A DNA stretch of 11,739 nt from Conidiobolus incongruus B7586. Its lineage: Eukaryota > Entomophthoromycota > Entomophthoromycetes > Entomophthorales > Conidiobolaceae. A model generated the notes under the pieces. The model saw nothing but the letters and a program-made list of their open reading frames with translations. It was not told where the DNA came from and did no database searches. The stretch lies in assembly GCA_000697335.1 (NCBI GenBank), contig JNEM01015632.1, positions 1 through 11,739 of the forward strand, given 5' to 3'. Shown piece after piece: positions 1 through 9,089 of the stretch; position 1 is the stretch's first letter, and each line of letters starts with the position of its first letter. A program made the translations under genes and the position numbers.

Positions 1-312
1 TTATTAAATATTTATAAAAATTTAGATTATTAAAAAAATAATAATTTTAATATATTATTGAATTTTTTTAATAATATTTAGAAAAAATTTTTAAGTTTTA
101 AAATAAAAAAATCCTAGAATTACAATAATATTAATGAAAAATCATATTAATATACAAAATAAATAATGGTAAATTTTTTAAAATTTAACTGTATAAAATT
201 ATAAATTGATATTTTATTATAAAATTAATAAATTTATAATATATTTTTAATAAGCTTTTAATATCTAAAAAATAATATTTTTTATAAATAATTAAATTTT
301 ATCATTATACAT
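1..312. other. A+T-rich stretch, no gene seen
   Basis: Almost pure A/T with stops in every frame. I see no coding motif, RNA gene or clear repeat. It is separated from the rest by a synthetic-looking adapter sequence at 313-331, so its linkage to the sequence on the right is not secure. Confidence 0.6.
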
Positions 313-331
313 AGATGTGTATAAGAGACAG
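313..331 (+). other. Tn5/Nextera mosaic-end sequence (probable library adapter)
   Basis: The 19 bases AGATGTGTATAAGAGACAG match exactly the hyperactive-Tn5 mosaic end used in tagmentation libraries. An exact 19-base match to this engineered sequence in such A+T-rich DNA is very unlikely by chance. The preceding TTATACA mirrors the TGTATAA inside the adapter, which may be coincidence or the remnant of a second, degraded adapter half. Most likely an untrimmed adapter was built into the assembly, and the two flanks may be a chimeric join. Confidence 0.95.
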
Positions 332-2519
332 AATAAACAATTATATAGAATATATTCAAATTTATTAATTATAATATTCTATATAAAATCCCTTTTTTAA
401 CTATATCTTATTTATTTTATTAGGTATAAATATTTTATATTACTTTAAACTCTATTAAATTATAAGGAATTCTTTTTCTATTTTTATTAACCAAATTAAA
501 TTTAAATTTTAATATATTTAAAATTAATTTTTACTTATATCCTTTAATTAAATGAAAATAGTATTTCTAAAAAATTTTTTATTATATTAATAACCAATTA
601 TAATAAATATTAATTTTATAGCTTTTAATAAATTTCAAAAAATATACCTTATAAATTTAAAAACCAAATCTGATATTAAATATTAGTATTAAAAAATAAT
701 TTTAAATAATATATAATGTTTTTAAGTTATTTCAAAATATTAAATGATATTTCAAAGTCTATGGTTAAGTTTTAATAATTTTAAAAGATTTTTAAAATTA
801 ATTAAATTTAATTATTATTAAATTTCATAGTAAATTTTTAAATAAAGGTATATTAGCAGAAAAAAATATTATAAATGAATATATAAAATATATAAATATA
901 TAGATATATAGAAATATGAATAATTTGAAAAATATTTATTCTTTTAAAAATTTTTAATAAAATTAAAGTTCTTAACCTTAATAATATAATTAAAAATATA
1001 GAAATTAAAAAATTTGCTAATTTTTTTCTTTATTTACTATTATTAAATTGAATTTATATTTAATTTATAATACTTAACTATATATCAAATAATATAAATT
1101 GAAAATATTCATATTAAATTTATAGATAATTAAAATATCAAATATTATATAAAATTTTATATATAAAGTAAAGTAAAAAAAGGTAAATACAATAAATCTA
1201 ATTCATTAATAGCTATGACTTAATAAAAATATAATTCGTATATTCCAACAGACTCACATAAAAATTGCAATAAAATAAAATAAGGTAATTATTTTTGGAT
1301 TGTATTTTAGTATGAGATGACATTGACGATTATTGCTCATTATCTATCAACAATGCGTAATACTTGATATGTCCTAATAAGTTTAATTGGACTCTTATGA
1401 TCAAATTTAATATTCCTATGTTACCTGCAATGTTATTATTTTTATTTTCTATCATCAAATCGAAATGAACTTAATTCCGGATAGTTTTTGGTTTTGTCAT
1501 ATATTTGAGTCATAAGACTTTTAACTACTGAGTTAATAAAAATAAAAAAGCTATATTAAAAAATTTAATATGTATTATATATATTAACTAATACTATGCA
1601 TATATTTCAGAAAAGATTAATTAGTTTTAATTTCAACTTCATATATAACATTACTATATAGCTTTATCATTATTGATTTTAAATCAAAAATTTAATAAAA
1701 TCTTAATTTTTAAACATTTTATAATAAGGTATTAATAAAATAAATTATTATTAACATTTTCAATTTTTTTCAATATAATGCTGTTTTATATATTATAGTA
1801 TGAATTTCACTTATCAATATTATTTAAATCAATATATATATATATAGATCTCTATAAAAAACTTTAATTTTTTTATTTTAAGCTAATCCCTAAGTTTTTT
1901 AACTTTGAAATTTTTGATATTCAACATGAATTGCTATACTTTAATTATTAACTAAATACACCACTATTCTACTTATTGAACTTTTAAAGTCATTAAAATT
2001 GAGTATATATTTATGATATTAGCATTAGTTAGAGTTCAGATTTAATTATTTATAAAATAATTATATAAAATAGGAGGTTAAATATCATAATAAATCAAAT
2101 TAAAATAAAAAATATCAGACAAAGTAATTATCTTTATTTCTAAATGAATATTTCACTCAAACATATCAACATCAATAGTTTTCTGATTAATAATAAACAG
2201 TAAAAAATTATCAAACGTAACTTTTTTAGTTTTATTATGAATTACTGTACTATTGTTTTATAACTCATTTTGGTATGAATTAAAATGTTAGAAAGAACGT
2301 ATAATGTCCTTGGCTTATAGCTACTCTCAAATTTGTATTACATTCCAATATCAACTATTTGTTTTCATTTAAAAAACATCAAAATATAAATGGGATTAAA
2401 GTATAATTTTATTAATTTAAATTAGTATATTTTTCAGTGATTAGCTTTAATTATTTAATTTGATTATATGATATTTTTTATTTAATAAATAAATATGTTA
2501 CTTGAATATTCGATATCAA
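332..2519. other. A+T-rich region without a recognisable gene
   Basis: No open frame has convincing protein character. From about 1200 onward the sequence is somewhat more complex than at 332-1200. The gag and protease part of the Ty3/gypsy relic that starts at about 2520 would be expected here, but I cannot identify it; weak Cys/His-like traces near 1480-1510 and 2237-2290 are not sufficient. An (AT)n run lies at 1832-1846. No tRNA, rRNA or CRISPR structure was seen. Confidence 0.45.
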
Positions 2520-2960
2520 TAGTTAATCAAGTTACAAAATGATAAACCAATATGATTTGAGCTATTGAAAGAAACATAAATACTTGAAATATTTTAAACT
2601 GATTTGAATATAAAATATTCAATAAACAATTGAAATCAAATTTTATATGAATATATTTTCTACACTGAACAAATTTATTTTGGGTCAGTGCTTTAAAATG
2701 ACCCTATATCTTCCAATAGAGATAACCCAAAGGGTTTTGTTACTCAATTTATTTTCTTTCCAGTCAAATTTATATTTCCAATTTGAATCATTTTCGGAGA
2801 TGCTATGTAATTACCAATTATACTTCCAAATTAAGTATATTTTCATTTGAAAATCAATTAAATATAATCAAATAAAAGATATTTTTCAAGTAAAGAATAT
2901 TTAATTTAGTTCAATTTCCAAAGATTTCAATGACGAAATTTTTAACTATATATGTTAATA
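2520..2960 (+). mobile_element. Reverse transcriptase remnant of the gypsy relic
   Basis: The stretch at 2523-2570 resembles the finger motif LNxxT..DxYPIP..xELL of Ty3/gypsy reverse transcriptases. It is followed by a DL remnant near 2592 and, at about 2712-2780, by a segment like the D..KT.FVT..G.FEF motif. The open frame at 2647-2850 is only the longest surviving uninterrupted piece and should not be called a gene. The part is broken. Confidence 0.5.
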
Positions 2961-3072
2961 CCCTTATTTATTCAATTTGATAAGGAAAACAAAAAATTGA
3001 TTTTTTTAAAATAATATCTAAATTTTAAACAGTTGAATTAATACCAAATATTCTATTATTTCTGAATTATTT

Positions 3073-3077
3073 AAAAT
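3073..3077. repeat. Left target-site duplication of LTR A
   Basis: AAAAT directly before the TG terminus, matching 3551-3555. Confidence 0.65.
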
Positions 3078-3550
3078 TGTAAAAGCGATCGGCTAGACTA
3101 TCTAGGGTAAAGAAAGTAACCTTGGTCATGCCAGGGACCAAGGAAGCCTCAAGGACTAATCGGACAAAACGAGGTACTCAAATAACTAGTTGAGTGCTCA
3201 GCATGTTGCGAAAGGATGGAATATATGCCACCGCTCGAGGATCCATAATGATAAGTGGGCTAAAAGCCATAGCCGCCAAAAGAGATACTGACAATTACTA
3301 TATTAGATTACGAACACAGTTTTATTATCTTAATTATAAGATAGCGACAGAGTGGGTAAGCCGAGCTTGGTCGAAGGGAAGATCCAATCGCGGCATTGTT
3401 ATGAAACCATGCTCTTTGATTGAGAGCTCGTGGCTCTACAAGTGCAGGCGTCGCCACGCTTCCTGCAATGCCGGTCCCTGGTGGTCATGGTTCCCAATCC
3501 TTCTCTTCAATTGGTTTTGGTGATGGGTGACTCAATCGACGCTTCTGACA
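3078..3550. mobile_element. Solo LTR A (473 bp), inserted in the gypsy relic
   Basis: The block starts TGTAAAAGCG and ends CGCTTCTGACA, an imperfect inverted terminal match (TGT...AAGCG) with the TG...CA ends of retroelement LTRs. It is bounded on both sides by AAAAT, a 5-bp target duplication typical of LTR retrotransposons. Its G+C content is near one half in places (line 3121-3180), against roughly one fifth in the flanks, and the composition changes exactly at the proposed ends. The open frames inside, including 3194-3523 and 3430-3624, resemble nothing and the latter runs past the end; they are chance. Orientation is unclear. It postdates the gypsy relic it interrupts. Confidence 0.72.
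3120..3143. repeat. Hairpin in LTR A
   Basis: CCTTGGTC and GACCAAGG form a perfect 8-bp stem around an 8-base loop. A smaller stem (CTAGA/TCTAG, 3-base loop) lies just before it at 3093-3105 and a 6-bp stem (ACTCAA/TTGAGT) follows at about 3176-3195. This could be a transcript structure near an LTR end; function unknown. Confidence 0.5.
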
Positions 3551-3555
3551 AAAAT
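3551..3555. repeat. Right target-site duplication of LTR A
   Basis: AAAAT directly after the CA terminus, matching 3073-3077. In A+T-rich DNA a 5-base match alone is weak, but it falls exactly at the composition boundary and the TG/CA ends. Confidence 0.65.
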
Positions 3556-4038
3556 AAATACCAGATTAGGATTTGGAAATTAGCAATTATTGAAACAGTG
3601 AATGTAAAAGTTAAATCAATTTGAAGTATTTCAAATATTGTGAATATCATCTGAAACTCACTGAATAATGTATAAATTATTAGTGTCTCAAGAATAGATT
3701 AGTATTATTTGATTATGTGATTTCAGATATCTTATTACTGAACTATATAACTTGGCAATTTAGATTTTATTATTGTTATCTTTAACTGAAATTTAATGGT
3801 ACCCTGTTTGTTTATTAATAAATTTAGCCCTCTATTATGTTATATAATAATTGCTAAATTTTCTTTCAAAATACTTGGAATTAATTCTTTTCTTATTTAT
3901 ATTCGAATTTGTAGTTGAAATATCCAATTCGCTTGTATCAGTGATGAAAATGAAATATGGCCATATCTGATTAATCTCTAACACATTCCAGTGCTTGACA
4001 TATGCTTTTATTCTTATTAATCAATTCCACAATTAATG

Positions 4039-4860
4039 GTTATATCGGACCTTCACCACTAAGTTGATGTGTATTCCATATTTGAATACAGACTTGGTTA
4101 CTCAAATTTTTATTGTTTGCAATCCTTTCAAAATATTAAGACTTTGTATAATTATTAGTTTTTGTTATTTCGTGGTCGAATAAAAGTTGAATAAGTGGCT
4201 CAATGAAATAAAAGCTGAAGTTATGCAGGATCAGGATCTAACATAATCTAAGTCTATTAACTGACAAAAAATATTGATCACATTTCAATTGATGATGGTG
4301 TTTGTGATCTTTAATACGACATTTTTGTTTGGGTATACCTCAATGATTTTATGTGTTTCATATTGTTATAAGCGAACATTATTCATGTAGAGTTAGTTAT
4401 TTATTTTACCTCATCTCGCTATTACTCTCAACTCTTTGATTACTATTATCTTCCACCCAGAATTAAAACATGATTGTTCGATATTATTCTTTTTAAATTC
4501 AAAAAATATATATCCCATTTAATTAACATCCAATGAATATTTTATGTGTTTTTTCTATCGAATGATATTGAATTATTAATTGATTCTACAAATATTTTCC
4601 CATTTATGATTAAAAATTGATATCATTTAATAAATTTATTTGATTTTTAAATTTTAGAAAAAATTATGTATTGAAATATAAAACTTAATAATACCTATGA
4701 AAACAAATTTGGAATGGATATATTATATAACTTAAACTTTACATTTGTCCAAATCATGATTGTTATTTATTTATCAACAAAAAATTTAAAATGTTTTATA
4801 TATCTTCAAAGTAAATAATAGTACTTCATGATTGTTAAAATACTACTTTTCAAATTAACT
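4039..4860 (+). mobile_element. RNase H tail and integrase remnant of the gypsy relic
   Basis: At 4039 there is a trace of the SDHKNL-type motif of gypsy RNase H, and at 4090-4149 a segment like the RxRWxxFL..FDFxIxYR motif. At 4282-4311 the stretch ISIDDGV resembles the FSxEDGLLY linker before the integrase zinc finger. At 4527-4560, 4605-4640 and 4755-4790, all in one frame, segments recall the PW..ISMDFI, VVVDRxxK and SDR...F..KFW motifs of the integrase core, with spacing within a few residues of the family. Each match is weak alone; order, strand and spacing carry the call. Broken and old. Confidence 0.5.
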
Positions 4861-4900
4861 ATGTAACTCTATGCTTTATATCAATCTTTAATTAAGTAAG

Positions 4901-5568
4901 CAACTTTTAAAGTCAATTTATTATATAGTTAGCTTCAATTTAGCTAATAAGCATGGTTCCTTTTCTTCCTATTAATGTTTTAATATATATTTTTTCTCTA
5001 ATCATTGTTAATCACTATTTAAAAATCAAAATTATTTTCATTAATAATAAAATTACTCCAAACTAACTAATATATTTCAAGCCTAAATAAACTCACTGAT
5101 ATATTAAATTAATTATATCTTTTCTAATTTAAGTCTTCCTCTATATTACACTGACTTTAACTATTTATATCTGCTATGATAACATTATAAATTTTATAAA
5201 TTATTATATTTTTAGTTAAAAGTAGTTAAAAATTATAGATATTACTATTAATTCATTTAATAAAATTATTATTAATTTAATTTTTTACTTAAAATTTTGA
5301 CGATATATAATATATCTAAAATCTCTAATAACCAATTAAATTTAATATAAAAATTTTTAATAAATTGAAATATTAAGATAATTATATTAATAATAAATAA
5401 TTATTGAATAAAATATTATCAAAACTGTTGAAATTTATAAATTCTAAAAATAGAATTGATGTACTTAAAGTTTGATATATTGCAAATATAAGTAAATTTA
5501 GAATGAAACCAAAATTGAATATATATTGGATACTTGAAAATTTCATATAAATTCATTATTTTATTTGA
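4901..5568. other. A+T-rich stretch, no gene seen
   Basis: The C-terminal integrase part, polypurine tract and 3' LTR of the gypsy relic would be expected here, but I cannot identify them. The minus-strand open frame at 5419-5601 runs from LTR B into the flank and has no protein character. Confidence 0.45.
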
Positions 5569-5573
5569 ATAAT
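5569..5573. repeat. Left target-site duplication of LTR B
   Basis: ATAAT immediately before TGTCACG, matching 6073-6077. Confidence 0.7.
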
Positions 5574-5593
5574 TGTCACGACCCATCGTGACA
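5574..5593. repeat. Terminal hairpin of LTR B
   Basis: TGTCACGA and TCGTGACA form a perfect 8-bp stem with loop CCCA. The stem starts exactly at the first base of the LTR, so the terminal TGTCA is repeated inverted 20 bp inside the element as well as at its far end. Confidence 0.7.
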
Positions 5594-5694
5594 TTATCCA
5601 AAACAAGGTCATATTAAAAACAAAACGAAAGTCCCCGAAGCAAGCCAAAATAAGTAAAACAATTAGTATAGAATAAGGAAACATAAAAGAAAAC

Positions 5695-5723
5695 ACCAGA
5701 ATAGTTCACTCAACTATTCTGGT
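5695..5723. repeat. 12-bp stem hairpin in LTR B
   Basis: ACCAGAATAGTT and AACTATTCTGGT form a perfect 12-bp stem around the loop CACTC. It lies about 30 bp before the (CT)10 run and about 65 bp before the TATA-like box, so it could be a regulatory or transcript structure of the LTR. Function unknown. Confidence 0.7.
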
Positions 5724-5754
5724 CATTCCTTGAAAGATCCAAAGAACTAATAAA

Positions 5755-5774
5755 CTCTCTCTCTCTCTCTCTCT
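5755..5774. repeat. (CT)10 microsatellite
   Basis: Ten uninterrupted CT units inside LTR B, 15 bp before its TATA-like box. Pyrimidine-rich tracts are common in fungal promoters. Confidence 0.85.
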
Positions 5775-5788
5775 AAATCAGAGCACCC

Positions 5789-5797
5789 TATAATAAG
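5789..5797 (+). promoter_or_regulatory. TATA-like box of LTR B
   Basis: TATAATAAG lies in a moderately G+C-rich stretch just after the (CT)10 run, where an LTR promoter would be expected. Unproven. Confidence 0.35.
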
Positions 5798-6072
5798 AAC
5801 ATACATCATGGTAATGCTTCGTTATATTTTCTCCCCTATAGTCCTAAAAGAGAACCCCCTTGCGGAACCTACGCAGGTATCCTCAATTGTATTCGTCGTC
5901 GCCGTTCTATGTATAATGATTAGCTGGGGAGGAATTTGGGTGACTACTGGGATTAATCGTTGGATCATGCGCTTATGTTTATTAATGAGTTGGGGAATCC
6001 TTATACATCGATGTGATGATCTCGTGACGAATTCCTCGGCCCCTCATTGGCGGATCTTAGAGGCCATTGACA

Positions 6073-6077
6073 ATAAT
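6073..6077. repeat. Right target-site duplication of LTR B
   Basis: ATAAT immediately after ...TTGACA, matching 5569-5573. Confidence 0.7.
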
Positions 6078-6650
6078 ATCAAATTAATAAAATTAGATTT
6101 AAGTCATTTTGGGTCTAGAATATCTTACCCAAATTTTAAATAGGTTATTGTTTAGTTGTTTAGTTGTTAATATATATGGAATTATATTAGAAATAAATAA
6201 AATTAATTTGATTATAATTTTTATTTACAATACTATAGTAAAAAACAAGTATAATTAAATTTAATAATATTTTAATTCAAAACTCTATTTAATAAAATTA
6301 CATTTATTCTGAATTACAAAATATTCATATTGTTATATTAATTTAAAATAATTATATTGATAGAATTATAATATGGAATTATCATACCTTATTATTTATT
6401 GAAATATAACAATTCTAAGCAATGTTTAATTTCATTAATTTGTTCATAATAAATATATTAAATATATGATCCTAAAGTTAATATTTTTTCCAAAAAATTG
6501 ATAGAGGAACTATTATTATATCAATTAGACTTTTATACTTAGTATGAATGCTTATATTTATAATAATAAAACATTTAAGCTTATATTTATAAAAATTATT
6601 CATATTTATATAAGATCATAGAATAATTTATTAATAATCAAATGGTGAAA
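6078..6650. other. A+T-rich spacer between LTR B and the peptidase gene
   Basis: No open frame, RNA gene or repeat that I can support, other than the 3' end signals of the gene on the minus strand. Confidence 0.5.
6627..6632 (-). terminator. Candidate poly(A) signal of the peptidase gene
   Basis: On the minus strand this reads AATAAA, beginning 18 bases after the TAA stop. The canonical hexamer in the right place fits, but such hexamers are frequent in DNA this A+T-rich. Confidence 0.4.
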
Positions 6651-8873
6651 TTAATGCCCAAAGTGTTTCTGCTTGGATGATTTAAATTTGCCAATGTAGT
6701 GGTTATCTTCGTGGAAATCGGCTTTTAGATCTTCTTCCTTTTCAGGATCTACTTCGATATACTTTTGACTTCTGACAAAATCATCTGGAATGTTGTTGGG
6801 ATCAGTGTAATGATTGACCCATTTCAAATGCTCATTGGCCCAGCGGATGTAGTTAGCAGGCTTTAAGACCCAGTGATTCTCGTCGGGGAAGTAGATCAAT
6901 TTTGAAGGAATACCACGACGTTGTAACGCAGTAAATGTTGCTAAGCCTTCACCATCCACGAGACGATAATCTTTGCCTCCGTGGATGACTAAAGTGGGGG
7001 TGCGCCATCTGTAAACAAAGTTACTAGGACTATACATTTTATAATATTTCATACTGTCGAATGGAGTGGCTCCAAATTCGCTCTCGTTGAAGTAGAGTTC
7101 ATCAGTGGTGTAGAAGGCGTGTTTGGCATCAAACATACCATCGTGATTGATTAAACAGTTGAAGCGCTCGGTGTGACCATTGATCCAATTGATCATATAA
7201 CCGCCGTAAGAAGCACCCCAAGCGCACATTCTGTTGGGGTCAATGTATCCGTAGCTCTTCAAAGCGTGATCTAAACCAATCATCAAATCCATGTATGGAT
7301 AGCTGCCCCAATTCTTTAAGATGGATTTGGTGAACTTTTGACCATAGCCTGGAGATCCATGGAAATTGATGGCAATTACAACATATCCAGCTGACACAGG
7401 GATTTGATAGTTCCACCTCCAGCTCCAACTATCTGACCATGGGGATTCAGGTCCTCCATGAATCCAAAATGCTACCGGATACTTGGTCTTGCGAGAAGGA
7501 TCGAAATTGATAGGCTTGTAAATAACACCCTGTACCCATTCGCGCTTGGCTCCCTTAAACCAAAAGACTTCAGGTTCACTGAGGTGATAGGATGCAAGAG
7601 CCTTTTCATTGAGCTTGGAGATTTGCTTAGCGTGGAAACCAAGTAAATCGAGACTGAATAATTCTGGGGGAGATGTAGAAGAGGTCTGAGTATAGATGAG
7701 CTCGTGCTTACCAACAGATAAAATTGAAGAAGAGTGCTGATAAGTGAGTCTGATTGGATGAGAACGATCGTCAGTATCTACAATATAGATCAAGTGCTTG
7801 AACTGGTAATCAATTTCAAAAAATAATAAATTAGATCTGGCACCACAATGTAAGTTGGTGGGACTGTAAATCCAGCGTTTCTTGAGAAGATGCTTGTGCT
7901 TCTTAGTCTTAATATCGTATAAGATAATGTTGTTATAGTCAGATTCGTTAATATTGCTATCCATTTGCAAGTAAGCAATGTGAGATCCATCAGCAGTGTA
8001 GCAGGGGCTAGAGATTGCTCCTAAGCCCTTCTTATTGATCTTACGAGGAGTTTCTGAGCCATCCCATTTGACTTGATAAAGCTCAATGGTAGTGTGCCAG
8101 GCATTCTGTTTACTATCAGGACGAGTAAGGAAGGAAACATATTCACCATCGGGTGAAATAGTAAAATCGTGGGTATCTCCAAATGGCTCTAAGGGCGTGC
8201 TTTGATTGGGTAAGCTCTTCATGAGGTCATAAGGTCCAGTGAACCTGAATCCCCCTGTGAAATTGAAGTCCAGTTGCAATGAATGCAAATGACTTACCTT
8301 GTAATCGTACCAAGTATCCCAATGGCGTACATATAATTGATCAAATGCCATCGCATTGCTGAAAGGCACGTGATCTTTGAAAGGACCGGGTAAATCATGC
8401 TTAGCAGTATAAAACAGTCTCTGGGATCCAATATGGTAAACTAAGTTATCTACTTCTTTATGCTCAAATCTCATAAGACGACGTAATGGTGAAATATTGT
8501 TAGAATCAGTGATTTCAACAGCTACAAGTTCTTCCCCATTAGTGGAATTACCTCTAGAAGCGATAAAAGCAACAGCGTTATCACCTAACCATACAGGACT
8601 ACGGAAAATACCACCAGTAACAGCGTTGAGAATGTAAGATTCACCAGTCTGATGATCCAAGAGATAGTAGGAAGAGTGAGATTCATTAGTTTCAGGGTTA
8701 TAAGTTGAAGAAGAGTAAATGGATCTCTGGTTATTGGGGGATACTTTAAATCCAGAGTTCTTGGGAATTGTGGTTAAGTTATATGGAGTTAAGGGTTGAC
8801 TATGATTGTTCAATAAACCTAAAATAGGCGATAAATAGGTTAAACCTATACCTAGAGATATAATCAATCTCAT
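6651..8873 (-). CDS. DPP5: Secreted dipeptidyl peptidase V (S9 serine peptidase)
   Basis: The 740-residue product is a fungal dipeptidyl peptidase V, which removes dipeptides from peptide N-termini outside the cell. Residues 1 to about 19 form a hydrophobic signal peptide (start MRLIISLGIGL). Residues about 40-430 are the beta-propeller, with repeated SPDG/TADG-type turns, and about 440-685 the alpha/beta-hydrolase domain. The catalytic triad is visible as Ser555 in GASYGGY, Asp635 in HGGKDYR and His667 in PDENHW; HGGP at 472-475 is the usual oxyanion-region motif. The signature GASYGGYMINWI followed by HDG and DELYF is typical of DPP5 rather than DPP4. Eight N-glycosylation sequons are present (N32, N63, N109, N126, N204, N223, N309, N596). 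There are no introns and no breaks. The charged tail after about residue 690 looks longer than usual. The first ATG gives the signal peptide, which supports this start. Confidence 0.96.
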   Translation of the reverse strand: MRLIISLGIGLTYLSPILGLLNNHSQPLTPYNLTTIPKNSGFKVSPNNQRSIYSSSTYNPETNESHSSYYLLDHQTGESYILNAVTGGIFRSPVWLGDNAVAFIASRGNSTNGEELVAVEITDSNNISPLRRLMRFEHKEVDNLVYHIGSQRLFYTAKHDLPGPFKDHVPFSNAMAFDQLYVRHWDTWYDYKVSHLHSLQLDFNFTGGFRFTGPYDLMKSLPNQSTPLEPFGDTHDFTISPDGEYVSFLTRPDSKQNAWHTTIELYQVKWDGSETPRKINKKGLGAISSPCYTADGSHIAYLQMDSNINESDYNNIILYDIKTKKHKHLLKKRWIYSPTNLHCGARSNLLFFEIDYQFKHLIYIVDTDDRSHPIRLTYQHSSSILSVGKHELIYTQTSSTSPPELFSLDLLGFHAKQISKLNEKALASYHLSEPEVFWFKGAKREWVQGVIYKPINFDPSRKTKYPVAFWIHGGPESPWSDSWSWRWNYQIPVSAGYVVIAINFHGSPGYGQKFTKSILKNWGSYPYMDLMIGLDHALKSYGYIDPNRMCAWGASYGGYMINWINGHTERFNCLINHDGMFDAKHAFYTTDELYFNESEFGATPFDSMKYYKMYSPSNFVYRWRTPTLVIHGGKDYRLVDGEGLATFTALQRRGIPSKLIYFPDENHWVLKPANYIRWANEHLKWVNHYTDPNNIPDDFVRSQKYIEVDPEKEEDLKADFHEDNHYIGKFKSSKQKHFGH

Positions 8874-8979
8874 TTGGAAAATACTTATTCAATCAATAAT
8901 ATTAAATATTTTATAAATAATACTGTAAACGTTGTAAATTTATTAAGCTAATAAACTATATTCAAAGATAATTAAAGTG

Positions 8980-9089
8980 TATTTATATAGTTGACAAATT
9001 AGATTATATATATGACCAGGGATAGTGGGATCATTTCAGATGACGTAGGATTATTCAACTAAATGAAATTAAATTTTAAATTTCAGGGG
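8980..9089 (-). promoter_or_regulatory. Candidate promoter elements of the peptidase gene
   Basis: On the minus strand TATATAAATA (8980-8989) lies about 107 bp before the start codon and could be a TATA box. Further upstream are TGACGT (9041-9046), a half site of the CRE/ATF type, and AGGGG on the plus strand (9085-9089), which matches the fungal stress-response element CCCCT/AGGGG. The G+C-richer patch at 9015-9050 stands out from its surroundings. All are short motifs and unproven. Confidence 0.3.

Larger units (their letters stand above)
2520..4900 (+). mobile_element. Ty3/gypsy retrotransposon pol relic, broken
   Basis: Fragments resembling Ty3/gypsy Pol occur in family order on the plus strand: reverse transcriptase about 2520-2960, RNase H tail about 4039-4149, the linker before the integrase zinc finger about 4282-4400, and integrase core about 4527-4860. 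The distance from reverse transcriptase to linker fits an intact element only if the 3073-3555 insertion is subtracted (about 1.0 kb instead of 1.5 kb), which supports both calls. The element is a fossil with many breaks, probably dozens, and no usable reading frame. Its LTRs, gag and protease were not identified, so the true ends are unknown. It is old: its composition has drifted to that of the surrounding A+T-rich DNA, and a later element sits inside it. Confidence 0.6.
5574..6072 (+). mobile_element. Solo LTR B (499 bp), probably gypsy type
   Basis: The block begins TGTCACGACC, a start common in Ty3/gypsy (chromovirus) LTRs, and ends ATTGACA, so the termini form TGTCA/TGACA. It is flanked on both sides by the direct repeat ATAAT. 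It is clearly G+C-richer than its flanks. Inside are two perfect hairpins near the 5' end, a (CT)10 run at 5755-5774 and a TATA-like TATAATAAG at 5789-5797, which would suit an LTR promoter in plus orientation. The 111-codon frame at 5808-6143 passes through the LTR end into flanking DNA, so it is not a gene despite two hydrophobic stretches. No internal retroelement region adjoins it. It looks younger than its surroundings and is unrelated in sequence to LTR A. Confidence 0.75.

Noticed and set aside
2237-2290. Possible zinc-knuckle trace of a gag protein
   Set aside because: The Cys/His spacing is wrong and it lies too close to the reverse transcriptase remnant to fit the expected gag-protease-RT order.
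3070-3290. Minus-strand reading resembling a fungal PHO85-type cyclin fragment (PRFVRLVLEASLVP...)
   Set aside because: The similarity is short and loose, and the block has LTR-type termini with a target duplication, which explains it better. A moderately G+C-rich LTR yields protein-like frames by chance.
3194-3523. 109-codon plus-strand open frame
   Set aside because: It lies wholly inside LTR A, has no recognisable domain and has skewed composition (many Trp and Arg near the end).
5419-5601. 60-codon minus-strand frame
   Set aside because: It starts in LTR B and runs into A+T-rich flank; composition is Ile/Asn/Tyr-rich with no motif.
5808-6143. 111-codon frame that looks like a small membrane protein
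   Set aside because: It crosses the right end of LTR B into flanking A+T-rich DNA, so its C-terminus is an accident of the insertion site.
7240-7990. Several open frames of 60-80 codons on both strands
   Set aside because: They overlap the DPP5 gene in other frames and are shadows of it.
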